Assembly: GCA_963773635.1 (NCBI GenBank)
Contig: CAVZBW010000005.1
Location: forward strand, 2,604,001 to 2,668,000
DNA length: 64,000 nt
Source of the DNA: CAVZBW01 sp963773635
GTDB taxonomy: Bacteria; Actinomycetota; Acidimicrobiia; Acidimicrobiales; RAAP-2
Reading direction: 5' to 3'
The position numbers and the translations under genes are program-made. The notes below the pieces were generated by a model. The model ran no database searches, had not been told where the DNA came from, and was given only the letters and a program-made list of their open reading frames with translations. Shown here one piece after another: positions 51,505-60,666 of this stretch (its first letter is position 1; each line of letters opens with the position of its first letter).

Positions 51505-53397
51505 TCACGCGCACGGCCGGGCGTGGGCGTCGTACCAGATCGCGACGCCCTCACGAAGGTACTGGGGCGCGCCCAGGGCCGGCTCCAGGAGGCGGAGGAT
51601 CGCACCCAGGTCCGCGCCCTTGGCATCCCACGCGACGACGGAGCTGACGTCGTAGCTGCGCAGGACGCCCGGCAGCTCACAACGGGCCGACCGCATCTCA
51701 CTCGGCGTGGCGGCCGGCCGGGGATTCCAGATGGTCGGCGCGGGAGTCGCCTCGTAGAGCGCCCGGAGGCCTCCGGTGGCCGAGAGCTCCATCGAGCCGT
51801 GGCCGTCGTTCCCCGGCACGATGGCGTAGCCGCCGACCAGCCGGTAGTGCATCTGCGCCTGGGCCTGCCAGAGCATCGGGGTGTCGTGACCCTGATCGAT
51901 CTCCGGGACGGTGAGGACGACGCCGCCCGCCGGCACGTGCTCCGTGAGGGCGCTGCTCACCGGATTGTCGGGCCCGGGATACGTCGCGTGCTGCGGCTCG
52001 ACGATGCGGAGGTGGAGCAGGACGGGCAGCATGGCGAGGGCCGTGACGGAGAGGAGGGCGGCCCCCCGGACCACGGTCAGGCGGGCCGGGCCGGCGTGCC
52101 GTCGATCGGTGAGCGGCAAGCGCCCGGCCGCGCCGTAGCTGAGATCGAGCCCCACCGCGAGCAGGGCCGCGACAAACAGGGTCTCCACCGCGGCGAACCG
52201 GACGGGAAGGGCGTTGTCGAGCAGGGGCACGAATTGCAGGACCGCGCTCGGGAGCGGCACGTGCGTGTTGAGCCCGTCGACCGACAGGGTCGAGCCGAGC
52301 GAGAGGACGAACGCGACCGCGGCGAGGGCGACCAGCAGGCGGACCGAGGCGTGCCGCCACTTCAGCACCGCCAGCACGATCAGCCACCCGAGGAGCAGCA
52401 CGCCGAAATACCCGTACCGCAGCCCCCACACCCCATGGGGTCCGTAGCCGGGGATGAGGAGCCGGACCCGGTAGATCACCGGCCCGAGGAGGTCCTGGCG
52501 GAAGGTCTCGCTCAACCGGGCGCTCTCGAAGGGTCCGCTGAGGTGCTGGGGGCCCCAGAGGAGCAGCGCCAAGGGATAGCCGGCGACGACCACAAAGCAT
52601 CCCGACGCCACCCCGAGGGCGGTGGCCGCATCCCGCAGCCGAGCCTTGACCTCGTCCCGGTGCGCTATGGCGACCAGGATCAGTCCGACGAGACACACGA
52701 TGGCCAGGTCGGCCAGGATCTCGGCGTCGATGAGGAACTGGATCGCCCCGAGGATGCCGAGCAGGGCACCCCCCGGAAGGGGCCGCATCCGGCGGCTGAG
52801 CAGGACCCTCTCGAGACACCACACGAGGATGGGTGGGATGACGAGGAAGGCCAGATCGAGATGCGTTCCCCCCTCGGACTGGAGGTACGAGCCGAACCCG
52901 AAGAGCAGGCCGCCGGCGAAGGCGGCCGGCCACCAGCGGGTCCAGCTGCGCAACACCAAGAACATCGACAGCGCGGAGCCGGCCAGGGCGAGGTGGGTGA
53001 GCAGGTTGAAGCTGGCGATGGGTCCCAGCCACTCGGTCACGGGAATGGCCACGATGCCGAGGGGCAGCGCCAGCGTGTTGCCGGCCAGGTTCACCCCGGC
53101 GGGGTAGTCGAGATAGTTGGTCAGGAACGGGTTGTGCCCGTGCAGGAAGGCGAAGGCGCCCCAGCTCAGGAACCACGACATCTGTTGAGGGTCTCCCGCC
53201 GGCGCATGTTGCGGCAGGTGCGTGCCGTCGAAGGGAAGGATCGGCCAGAGGGCCAGGAGTGAGAGACCGCAGTAGACGACGGCGACCGCGGCGACCACCA
53301 CGGCGGGCGGGAGCCGGCGGGTGGGGGCCGGACGGCGGGCGTGGCGGGCTCCGCGGAGATCGACGCGTGGCGGGGCGGTGGTCTCGATGGTTACCAA
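51505..53397 (-). CDS. Large multispanning membrane protein (GT-C-like fold)
   Basis: A protein of about 630 residues with about 11-12 hydrophobic helices in the first 480 residues (VVVAAVAVVYCGLSLLALWP, LLTHLALAGSALSMFLVLRS and others) and a soluble C-terminal domain. An acidic/His loop GDPQQMSWFLSWGAFAFLHG with HNPFLTNYLDYPAGVNLAG follows helix 1, as in GT-C glycosyltransferases and YfhO-like proteins. The start is uncertain: TTG 53397 overlaps the FAH gene stop by a few bases, and an upstream codon at 53499 would overlap it by more than 100 nt. Function unassigned. Confidence 0.7.
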   Translation of the reverse strand: MVTIETTAPPRVDLRGARHARRPAPTRRLPPAVVVAAVAVVYCGLSLLALWPILPFDGTHLPQHAPAGDPQQMSWFLSWGAFAFLHGHNPFLTNYLDYPAGVNLAGNTLALPLGIVAIPVTEWLGPIASFNLLTHLALAGSALSMFLVLRSWTRWWPAAFAGGLLFGFGSYLQSEGGTHLDLAFLVIPPILVWCLERVLLSRRMRPLPGGALLGILGAIQFLIDAEILADLAIVCLVGLILVAIAHRDEVKARLRDAATALGVASGCFVVVAGYPLALLLWGPQHLSGPFESARLSETFRQDLLGPVIYRVRLLIPGYGPHGVWGLRYGYFGVLLLGWLIVLAVLKWRHASVRLLVALAAVAFVLSLGSTLSVDGLNTHVPLPSAVLQFVPLLDNALPVRFAAVETLFVAALLAVGLDLSYGAAGRLPLTDRRHAGPARLTVVRGAALLSVTALAMLPVLLHLRIVEPQHATYPGPDNPVSSALTEHVPAGGVVLTVPEIDQGHDTPMLWQAQAQMHYRLVGGYAIVPGNDGHGSMELSATGGLRALYEATPAPTIWNPRPAATPSEMRSARCELPGVLRSYDVSSVVAWDAKGADLGAILRLLEPALGAPQYLREGVAIWYDAHARPCA

Positions 53398-54275
53398 GAT
53401 CTCGGGCGGGACGTCGGATCGGTGGAGGGGGTCACGAGCCTCGGGGACGCGCGGCCCGGCAGGGTCGAGGGCGGTTCGAAGGTCTCGGGAACCACGCAAT
53501 TATGGAGCGCGCCCACCCCCTCCACCCGACATACGACCCGATCTCCGACGACCACCTGGGCCGGCGGCGGCGGGGTGCCGAGGGCCACGACGTCTCCCGG
53601 GAACAGGCTGATCCGGTGGCTGATGTGGCTCAAGACCTCGCTGGGGGAGAACCGGTAGTGCCGCGTGCTGCCCGATTGCACCTGCTCCCCGTTGACCGTG
53701 GCCGTGATGGCGAGCCCCTCGAGCACCCGTCGTTCGGTGAAATCCCGGCGGATCCAGGGTCCCCACGAGGCGAAGCCGTCGATGGACTTGCCCAGGGCCC
53801 AGAGGCCCGACGCCCCGTACTCGGGCGCGGTCACGTCGTTGAACACGCTCCAACCGAAGATGGCGTCGTGGGCCTCTGCGGGCGATGCCTTGCGCAACGG
53901 CCTTCCCACGACCACGGCGAGCTCCGACTCGATCACCACCGGACCCCGCAGGACTCCGGGCACCTGGATCTCCCCACCGTCCCCCGTGGCGTAATTGCAC
54001 GCCTTGGGCAGCCACATCGGCTGCGCGTCCGCGTCGCGCACCGTCCCGGGCTCGAGGAATCCGCCCATTACGTTGACGAAGCGGACCCCGGCCAGGGGAG
54101 TCCCGAGCACGAGCTCGTCCATCGGGAGGGACTGGCCGTTGCGACGGGGACCGGCAAAGAGGTCGCCCTCCACCACGAAGAACCGGTCGCCCTCGATCTC
54201 CCCGTGGCAGGAGGTGTCGCCGATCAGCGCACGTCCCAGGGGCGCCGGGGACGGGTCGACGCTACCCGGGGCCAC
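53391..54275 (-). CDS. Fumarylacetoacetate hydrolase (FAH)-family protein
   Basis: A 294-residue protein of the FAH superfamily, which cleaves or isomerises C-C bonds in oxo-acids. Metal-site and fold motifs are VIESELAVVVGRPLR, AIFGWSVFNDVTAPEY, GLWALGKSIDGFASWGPW, and the C-terminal block LFPGDVVALGTPPP. It overlaps the amidohydrolase stop by 14 nt, so the two form a pair, as in aromatic-type degradation. Substrate unknown. Confidence 0.85.
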   Translation of the reverse strand: MAPGSVDPSPAPLGRALIGDTSCHGEIEGDRFFVVEGDLFAGPRRNGQSLPMDELVLGTPLAGVRFVNVMGGFLEPGTVRDADAQPMWLPKACNYATGDGGEIQVPGVLRGPVVIESELAVVVGRPLRKASPAEAHDAIFGWSVFNDVTAPEYGASGLWALGKSIDGFASWGPWIRRDFTERRVLEGLAITATVNGEQVQSGSTRHYRFSPSEVLSHISHRISLFPGDVVALGTPPPPAQVVVGDRVVCRVEGVGALHNCVVPETFEPPSTLPGRASPRLVTPSTDPTSRPRSW

Positions 54276-55461
54276 GTGCGCCGCTGGCCGCTGGGCGCCA
54301 CCACGACTCGGGTGGCCGCTCGATCCCGTACAGCCTTGCGGCGTTCTCCCACAGGATCTTGCGGCGCACGGCGGCGTCCACGTGACCCAGTCCCGACGCG
54401 ATGGTCTCCTGGATGTTGCCGAACAAGCAGGTGGTGTGTGGGAAATCGGTCTCGAAGAGGACGTTGTCGACGGGGATGATCTCGAGGAAGTGCCGTGGGG
54501 CGAGGGACTCGAACCAGAACGTCACGAAGACCTGACGGCGAAAGAGCTCGGACGGCAGGAGCGTCCCCGGGGGCCGCTCGCGGCCCTTGCGGAACGCCCC
54601 GAGCCAGCTGTAGTCGGTCGCCTCCAGCACGAACGGTAGCCAGCCGATCCCGCTTTCGACGGAGACGAACTTCACGTCCGCGTACCGATCGAGCACGCCG
54701 GAGGTGATGAGGTCGGCGCACTGCACGCCGTTCTTCATGAAGAGGCCGACGGCGGTGTAGGCCTGGGCCCCGGCACCGCCGTGGTGCTCGTAGCGCTCCG
54801 GCGTCAGGTGCTCGAGCGTGTCGCCGGCGTTGCCGATGTGGAAGTGGACCGGCAGGCCGGTCTCCTGCGCCACCGCCCACAGACGGTCCCAGTGCGGCGC
54901 ACCGAGGACGGGAAGCCCGTAGCGCTGCGGCTCTCCCGTAAACAGGATGCCCCGCGCCCCGAGGGCGGCGCAGCGCTGGATCTCGGAGACCGTGGCCTCG
55001 ACGTCCCAAAAGGGCGTGGCCACGACGGGAAGCAGCCGGCGGGCGTCCGCCGACGACCATTCGAGGAGGAAGTCGTTGTAGGCGCTGACGCAGAGTCCTT
55101 TCAAAGGCTCGTCATGGAGCCGGAGGAAGTTCTCGCTGCCAAAGCCGCCGACGTTGGGGTAGAGCACCTGCGCCCAGATCGCCGCCTCGTCCATGTAGCG
55201 CAGTCGCGCGTCCGCGTCGTAAGAGGCCGGATGGACGTCCTCGTAGCGACCCGGGTACTCGGGGGGAAAGGTCGGCCAGCCCGCCGGCGCGGTGACCCCG
55301 ACTCGGCCGACCGGCTCGTCACGGAGCATCCAGGTGTCCACGTCGTCCTTGCGCACGACACGAAAGACGTCGTCCCGGTACCTCGCCGGCACGCGGGAGG
55401 TCCAGACGTCGGAGGGCTCGGTGACGTGGCTGTCCGCATCGATGACCCACTCTCGAACCAC
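54262..55461 (-). CDS. Amidohydrolase_2 (COG2159) family protein
   Basis: A 399-residue TIM-barrel metal hydrolase or decarboxylase closely similar in layout to those at 44656 and 27463. It starts VVREWVIDADSHVTEPSDVW, contains LPVHFHIGNAGDTLEHL (metal His), and ends the barrel with VDNVLFETDFPHTTCLFGNI. GTG 55461 follows GAGGAG; TTG 55467 is an alternative. It is paired with the FAH-family gene, suggesting ring cleavage followed by C-C hydrolysis. Confidence 0.87.
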   Translation of the reverse strand: MVREWVIDADSHVTEPSDVWTSRVPARYRDDVFRVVRKDDVDTWMLRDEPVGRVGVTAPAGWPTFPPEYPGRYEDVHPASYDADARLRYMDEAAIWAQVLYPNVGGFGSENFLRLHDEPLKGLCVSAYNDFLLEWSSADARRLLPVVATPFWDVEATVSEIQRCAALGARGILFTGEPQRYGLPVLGAPHWDRLWAVAQETGLPVHFHIGNAGDTLEHLTPERYEHHGGAGAQAYTAVGLFMKNGVQCADLITSGVLDRYADVKFVSVESGIGWLPFVLEATDYSWLGAFRKGRERPPGTLLPSELFRRQVFVTFWFESLAPRHFLEIIPVDNVLFETDFPHTTCLFGNIQETIASGLGHVDAAVRRKILWENAARLYGIERPPESWWRPAASGARGPG

Positions 55462-55565
55462 CGTCAACTCCTCGCCCCCTACCCGACCTCCGTCTCGGCC
55501 CTCGCCCAAGGGACCTGGGCGTGTGGCCGCCCGCACGACCAGGCCGGTCTAGTCACCGACGCTCC

Positions 55566-55603
55566 GCCGGTCAAACGCCGGTCAAACGCCGGTCAAACGC
55601 CGG
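55566..55603. repeat. 11-bp tandem repeat, GCCGGTCAAAC x3.4
   Basis: Three exact copies of GCCGGTCAAAC run from 55566 to 55598, and a fourth starts at 55599. The minus-strand TGA of the cation-efflux gene (55593-55595) is supplied by the third copy. The repeat is therefore the end of that coding region and its 3' flank. Replication slippage is the likely origin. Confidence 0.85.
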
Positions 55604-56675
55604 CATCGCCGCCACGCCGTGGCGGAGGCTCGACTGCGGCGAGATGGTGGGCCGTCAGCGCATGCGGATCGTGGTCGCCGGTGGCACGAGGGCTGACGTG
55701 GATCGTCGCCGAGCTGAGTCTCGGGATCTCGTGCAGGAGCCGGTGATGGGCGACCTCGGCGATGCCGTGCGCTTGGGCCAGGCTGAGACCCGGGTCGGCG
55801 GTGATCTCGGCCTCCGCGTGGAGCCGGTGACCGATCCAACGCAGCCGGACCGCGTCGACCGCCTCCACCCCTCGGGTGGCGCGAAGCACCGACTCGGCCC
55901 GATCGACGAGCTCCGGATCGACGGCGTCCATCAGTCGCCGGTAGATGTCCCGAGCGGAGCTGCGGACCACGAACAGGATGGCGACCGTGATGACGAGACC
56001 AAAGACCGGGTCGGCGGCCTGCCATCCGAGTGCGACTCCGACGGCGCCCGCCACCACCCCGAGCGACGACAGGCCGTCGGTCCGAGCGTGGTGGCCGTCC
56101 GCCTCGAGCGCGGCGGAACCGATCTTGCGACCGACGACGATCCGATAGCGGGCGACGATCTCGTTGCCGAGGAAGCCGACGACTCCCGCAGCCGCCACCC
56201 AGCCCAGGTGGGTCACCGCGGCGGGATGGATCAGCCGGTCGATCGCCTCGTAGGCGGCCAGGACCGCAGAGGCGGCGACGGTGAGGACGACGAAGATCCC
56301 CGCCAGGTCCTCCGACCGTCCGTAGCCGTACGTGTACCGGCGGTTCGCCGGTCGGCGGCCGAGCCAAAACGCCACGGCCAGCGGGACGGCGGTGAGGGCA
56401 TCGGCAAAGTTGTGGATGGTGTCGGCCAACAAGGCGACCGATCCGGAGAGGACGAGGATCACCAGCTGGAGGCCGGCGGTCACGGCCAGGCCCACCAGCG
56501 AGATCTCGAGTGCCCTCATACCCTCGTTTCCGGTCGTCAGCGCTGCGGCGACGGCGTCGGAGGTGTCGTGGCTGTGAGGGCGGACAAGGTCTCTCACGAA
56601 GCCGACGACACCGCCGTGTTGGTCGTGGTCGTGGTGGTCGTGGTGACCATGGTGGTCGCGGTGACCGTCCGACAT
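55593..56675 (-). CDS. Cation diffusion facilitator (CDF) metal exporter
   Basis: A 360-residue CDF transporter. The N-terminus is extremely His/Asp-rich (MSDGHRDHHGHHDHHDHDQH), fit to bind zinc, cobalt or nickel. Six helices follow with the metal sites DTIHNFADAL (helix 2) and DGHHARTDGLSS (helix 5). The cytoplasmic C-terminal domain contains RATRGVEAVDAVRLRWIGH. Export of divalent cations from the cytosol is expected. The 3' end lies in a tandem repeat. Confidence 0.9.
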   Translation of the reverse strand: MSDGHRDHHGHHDHHDHDQHGGVVGFVRDLVRPHSHDTSDAVAAALTTGNEGMRALEISLVGLAVTAGLQLVILVLSGSVALLADTIHNFADALTAVPLAVAFWLGRRPANRRYTYGYGRSEDLAGIFVVLTVAASAVLAAYEAIDRLIHPAAVTHLGWVAAAGVVGFLGNEIVARYRIVVGRKIGSAALEADGHHARTDGLSSLGVVAGAVGVALGWQAADPVFGLVITVAILFVVRSSARDIYRRLMDAVDPELVDRAESVLRATRGVEAVDAVRLRWIGHRLHAEAEITADPGLSLAQAHGIAEVAHHRLLHEIPRLSSATIHVSPRATGDHDPHALTAHHLAAVEPPPRRGGDAGV

Positions 56676-56696
56676 TCCCGAATTATCCTCCGATCC

Positions 56697-57170
56697 ATGA
56701 GTGGTCAGGAAGCGGAGCCTTTTGTCGAGCCCTCCCGGGAGGAGATCCCGGGGATCAGCCGCGGCCACGTGGCCGCCATGGAAACGAGCGAGGACGACGA
56801 GGCCTGGATCGTCGCCGGCATGCATCACGTCGTGCTGCGCACCACGGGCCGGCGCTCGGGCGCAGAGCACAAGGTCGCGCTGCCGTTTTGGAGGGATCCG
56901 GAGGGCCATCGGGTGGTCGTGGCGTCGTTTTCCGGGGCTCCGCAGCATCCCTCCTGGTATCTCAACCTGAGCGATCGATCGGCCAACCCCGAGGTGCTCA
57001 TTCAGGTCCAGGAGGGGTCCTTCTGGGCGGACGCGCAGGTCCTCGACGAAGGGGACTACGAGGAGACCTGGGCGGCGCTCACGGCAGACCGGCCCTGGTA
57101 CAACGACTACCAGTCGCGGACCGAGCGCCGGCTTCCCCTGGTGCGCCTGGTCGAGCTGCGCCCCGCCTGA
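56697..57170 (+). CDS. Deazaflavin-dependent nitroreductase-like protein (DUF385/Ddn family)
   Basis: A 157-residue protein with the split beta-barrel of F420-dependent Ddn-type enzymes. Landmarks are MHHVVLRTTGRRSGAEHKVA, ALPFWRDPEGHRVVVASFSG, HPSWYLNLSDRSANPEVLIQ and the C-terminal YQSRTERRLPLVRLV. It likely reduces quinones or nitro groups with F420H2. ATG 56697 starts it, 21 nt from the divergent CDF gene. Confidence 0.87.
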   Translation: MSGQEAEPFVEPSREEIPGISRGHVAAMETSEDDEAWIVAGMHHVVLRTTGRRSGAEHKVALPFWRDPEGHRVVVASFSGAPQHPSWYLNLSDRSANPEVLIQVQEGSFWADAQVLDEGDYEETWAALTADRPWYNDYQSRTERRLPLVRLVELRPA

Positions 57171-57210
57171 CGTCGCAGGCGGCTCGCCGCCCTCGAGCGG
57201 CGCCGTCGAC

Positions 57211-58617
57211 TCAGCCGAGTGGGGTTCCCAACCACCCCGCCCCCTGGTCGAGCTGGCGCACCGCCAGATGGGCGGCACGAGACAGGACGCCCACATAAGT
57301 CGGGAACGACAAGGAGGTCTGCGCCAGCTCGTCGAAGGGCATCCCGGATGCCATCGCGACGGCGGCCACCTGGACGATCTCGACGGCACGCTCACCGACC
57401 ACGTGGCAACCGAGGATCCTGCGGGTGTGGCGGTCCGCGACCAGCTTGCAAAACCCGGTCGGTCGGCCATCGATGAGGGAGCGGGCAAACGAGTCGAACG
57501 GGAACGTGGCGACGACGACCTCGTGGCTGAGGCGCGCCGCCGACTCGGTCAGCCCGACCTTCGCGTACTCGGGATCGGTGAAGCTGCCGACGGGCAGGAC
57601 GTCGGGCGTCGTCAAGGCATCGCCGAGCACCGCGTTGCTGGCGGCGACGTAGCCGTCGGACACCGCCTGGGACGCGAGCATCGACCGACCCGTGACGTCC
57701 CCGGCCGCGTAGACATTCGGAGCCGAGGTGCGGAGGTGGGCGTCAACGACGACGTACCCTCGCGGATCGGTCTCGACGCCGGCGGCGGAGAGGTCGAGCG
57801 CCGCAGCGTCGGCTCGAAAGCCGATGGCGACGACGACGAGCGACGCCTCCGCAGTGCGCGCCACACCCCGGTCCGAGTAGACCATCCGGACGCCGTCGGG
57901 CGTCTTCTCGAAGCGCTCGACGGATCCGAAATCCTCGTGGACGGAGATGCCCGCCTCGCGGTAGGCGTCGGACACCGCAGCCGACACGTCCTCGTCCTCG
58001 CCCGGCAGGATCCGGGGCGCCGCCTCGAACAGCGCAACCTCCGTGCCGAACGCGGCGAAGATCGAGGCGACCTGCATTCCCGTGGCCCCCGCCCCCACGA
58101 CGATCAGGGACCGGGGGATGCTCGTCAGCTCCCACACGTCGCTGTGCGTCGCGGTCAGCTCCGAGCCCTCGACCGGGAGCCGGCGCGTGCGGGCACCGGC
58201 GCACAGGATCACCCGTTCGGACTCGCAGCGGAACCCCCGGTCCGTCTCGATGGTGTGCGCATCCACGAACCGGACGGTGCCGGCCTGCTCGTGGATCTCG
58301 ACCCCGAGTCGCCCGAGGTCGTCGCGCAGGGCCGAGCGCGAGGTCACGTCCTCCACGACCTCGCGCACCCGCTGGAGGAGCCTGGCGTAGTCCAGCGTCG
58401 GTTCGCCCACGGTGATCCCGTAGCGTCCGAGCTGGCGGGCGTCGCGGATCAGGCGAGCGGCGTGGGCCAGGGTGCGAACCGGCACGGGCCCGTCATGGGC
58501 GGCCATCCCGCCAAACTCGTCCCGGGTCACCAGCACGGTCCGGGCGCCGAGCGCCGCCGCACGGTGTGCGCTCACGATGCCCGCCGGTCCTCCGCCAATC
58601 ACCGCCACATCGGTCAT
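57211..58617 (-). CDS. FAD-dependent pyridine-nucleotide oxidoreductase lacking the redox disulfide
   Basis: A 468-residue protein with the full lipoamide-dehydrogenase/mercuric-reductase/SthA fold. Seen are the FAD motif AVIGGGPAGIVSA, NAD motif VVGAGATGMQVASIFAAFG, second FAD motif NVYAAGDVTGRSMLASQA and the dimerisation domain. The CxxxxC pair after FGG is absent (DEFGGMAAHDGPVPVRTL), and the C-terminal catalytic His-Glu is replaced (TSLSFPTYVGVL). It cannot be a disulfide reductase. NAD(P)H transhydrogenase or quinone reductase activity is more likely. Confidence 0.85.
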   Translation of the reverse strand: MTDVAVIGGGPAGIVSAHRAAALGARTVLVTRDEFGGMAAHDGPVPVRTLAHAARLIRDARQLGRYGITVGEPTLDYARLLQRVREVVEDVTSRSALRDDLGRLGVEIHEQAGTVRFVDAHTIETDRGFRCESERVILCAGARTRRLPVEGSELTATHSDVWELTSIPRSLIVVGAGATGMQVASIFAAFGTEVALFEAAPRILPGEDEDVSAAVSDAYREAGISVHEDFGSVERFEKTPDGVRMVYSDRGVARTAEASLVVVAIGFRADAAALDLSAAGVETDPRGYVVVDAHLRTSAPNVYAAGDVTGRSMLASQAVSDGYVAASNAVLGDALTTPDVLPVGSFTDPEYAKVGLTESAARLSHEVVVATFPFDSFARSLIDGRPTGFCKLVADRHTRRILGCHVVGERAVEIVQVAAVAMASGMPFDELAQTSLSFPTYVGVLSRAAHLAVRQLDQGAGWLGTPLG

Positions 58618-58666
58618 GGGAGACGACCGCCCCTCGTGCTTTGCAGTGCCCAACCGTCGGAGTCAT

Positions 58667-59287
58667 CTAACCACTGGAAATGCGGCGCCGGCGCTGCGCA
58701 CGGTACCGGAGGGCGAGAAAGGTGACGATCGCCACGATCACGATGGCGCCGATCACGTACCCCGCCACTCCGATGGCCCGGGTCATCGAATTCCAGCTCC
58801 CGCCGAGCGCGTAGCCGATGGAGGAAAGCAGCGTCACCCAGATGGCCACGCCGATGGTCGTGAAGACGGTGAACCTCCCGACGGGCATGCGGGCCGCCCC
58901 CGCCGGCAGCGAGATGAAGGTGCGTACGAACGGCACCACCCTCCCGATGAGGACGGCCGGCTCCCCCCGTCGCTCGAACCACCCGTGCGCCCGATCGAGG
59001 TCCCGCTCGGTGACGAGCAGGTACCGGCCGAAGCGGTCGACGAACGGACGGCCGCCGACGCGCCCCACCAGGTAGGCGATCAAGGAGCCGACGAGTGAGC
59101 CCAGGATCCCGACGAGGATCACCAGGCCGAGGTTGAGGTCGCCCTCGGTGCCCGCGATGGTCGCGCCGCTGGCGAGCGCGCCGCCGAGACCGAGGGTGAC
59201 CTCCGAGGGAATCGGGATGCAGGCGGACTCGAGGACTGTGAGCAGGAAGATCGCGGCGTAGCCCCACGTTTCGAGGAAGTGCTGCAT
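58667..59287 (-). CDS. DedA-family membrane protein
   Basis: A 206-residue DedA/VTT-domain protein. Typical elements are AAIFLLTVLESACIPIPSEV, LGSLVGSLIAYLVGRVGGRP, AVLIGRVVPFVRTFISLPAG and a C-terminal helix. DedA proteins scramble or flip membrane lipids, including undecaprenyl phosphate. ATG 59287 is used. UppP is encoded about 2 kb away, on the other side of the two-component system. Confidence 0.9.
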   Translation of the reverse strand: MQHFLETWGYAAIFLLTVLESACIPIPSEVTLGLGGALASGATIAGTEGDLNLGLVILVGILGSLVGSLIAYLVGRVGGRPFVDRFGRYLLVTERDLDRAHGWFERRGEPAVLIGRVVPFVRTFISLPAGAARMPVGRFTVFTTIGVAIWVTLLSSIGYALGGSWNSMTRAIGVAGYVIGAIVIVAIVTFLALRYRAQRRRRISSG

Positions 59288-59427
59288 GCGGCTAACGCGA
59301 ACCGCCGTGACGAGTGCCGACCACGGGAAGGAGGGTAGGCAGGCGACCCCGGCGCCGTCGTCCCCCTCGAGGATGATTTCGAGGCCCTCGGGGTCACCCT
59401 GCAGCCGGCCTCGCGTCCCGGCACGGC

Positions 59428-60666
59428 ATGATGGATCCGATGGCACGTTCCATGGAGCTCTTGGTGAACCTTGGCTCGCAGCCGCTCTGGGAGCGGGCGC
59501 TGCGGTCGCCCGAGTCGTGGGAGGAGCTCCAGGGCTGGCTCGACCGTCACGTCCGGGCGCTCGACGCCGGGTTGGTCGGGGTCCTCGTCGTCGCCTCGAC
59601 GGCCTGGGGCGTCCACCGCCAGGTCGGCCTCGCCGCCCTGGTCCTCCAGGTCGTGCTGCTCGTACCCCTGCTGTGGCGGCGCAGGTGGCCGACGACGACC
59701 CTGGCCGTCATGGCGGGCATCGCCCTGGCCCAGTGGTGCACGATGCCGCCGCTCCTGGCGGATGTGGGGCTCCTGGTCGGCCTGTATACCGTGTCCCGTT
59801 ACGGCAGCAGGACCCAGATCGCCGGCTGCACCTCGGTGCTCGTGGCGGGCGCCGCGATGGCGAGCCAGCGGTGGGATCCAGCCCACAGCTTCCTCGAGTC
59901 CTTCGTCCTCCTCACCGGCCTGGTCGCGGTGGCGGTGCTGGCCGGGCTCGCCCTCCGGGCCGGCCGCGCCTACTGGGGGGCGGTGATGGAACGAACGGCC
60001 AGGCTCGAGCGGGAGCGGGACCAACAGGCCATGCTCGCCGCGGCCGCCGAGCGCACCCGGATCGCCCGGGAGATGCACGACATCGTCGCCCACAGCGTGT
60101 CCATCATGGTCACCCTGGCCGACGGAGCGGCCCGGGTGCTGCCGTCCGATCCCGGCCGGGCGGCGGAGGCCATGGCCGAGGTGTCCTCCAGCGGCCGCCA
60201 GGCCCTGGACAACATGCGGCGCACCCTCGGCGTCCTCCGGAACGGGAAGGAGCGGGGGGAGCTCGGACCGCTCCCGGGGATCGGCGAGCTCGGCGGCCTG
60301 GTCGATCGCATCCGGTCGACCGGACTCGGGGCGGAGATCGACGTCGTGGGCGAGCCCTTCGCCGTCAGCCCGGCCGTCGAGCTCACGGCCTACCGGATCG
60401 TCCAGGAGGCCCTCACCAACACGGTCAAGCACGCACCGACGGCGCGCACCTCTCGCATCGAGCTCGACTTCAACTACCCGCTGGTCAAGGTGGTGGTGAC
60501 CGACGACGGCAGCCCTCGCGGCGGCACGGCGTCGGGGCACGGGCTCCAGGGCATGCGCGAGCGCGTGGGCATGTTCGGCGGTCACCTCGAGGTGGGACCC
60601 GCGGACGGCGGGGGGTGGCGGGTGGCCGCAGCCATTCCGGTCGAGGATCGAGCGCGCTCGGGATGA
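59428..60666 (+). CDS. Sensor histidine kinase, HisKA_3 type
   Basis: A 412-residue NarL-type kinase. An N-terminal membrane section has about four to five helices (LVGVLVVASTAWGVHR through LTGLVAVAVLAGLALRAG). The dimerisation segment carries the phospho-accepting His in IAREMHDIVAHSVSIMV, and the ATPase domain has EALTNTVKHAP (N box) and HGLQGMRERVGMFGG (G box). Start is one of two adjacent ATGs (59428 or 59431). Its stop overlaps the regulator ATG. Confidence 0.92.
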   Translation: MMDPMARSMELLVNLGSQPLWERALRSPESWEELQGWLDRHVRALDAGLVGVLVVASTAWGVHRQVGLAALVLQVVLLVPLLWRRRWPTTTLAVMAGIALAQWCTMPPLLADVGLLVGLYTVSRYGSRTQIAGCTSVLVAGAAMASQRWDPAHSFLESFVLLTGLVAVAVLAGLALRAGRAYWGAVMERTARLERERDQQAMLAAAAERTRIAREMHDIVAHSVSIMVTLADGAARVLPSDPGRAAEAMAEVSSSGRQALDNMRRTLGVLRNGKERGELGPLPGIGELGGLVDRIRSTGLGAEIDVVGEPFAVSPAVELTAYRIVQEALTNTVKHAPTARTSRIELDFNYPLVKVVVTDDGSPRGGTASGHGLQGMRERVGMFGGHLEVGPADGGGWRVAAAIPVEDRARSG

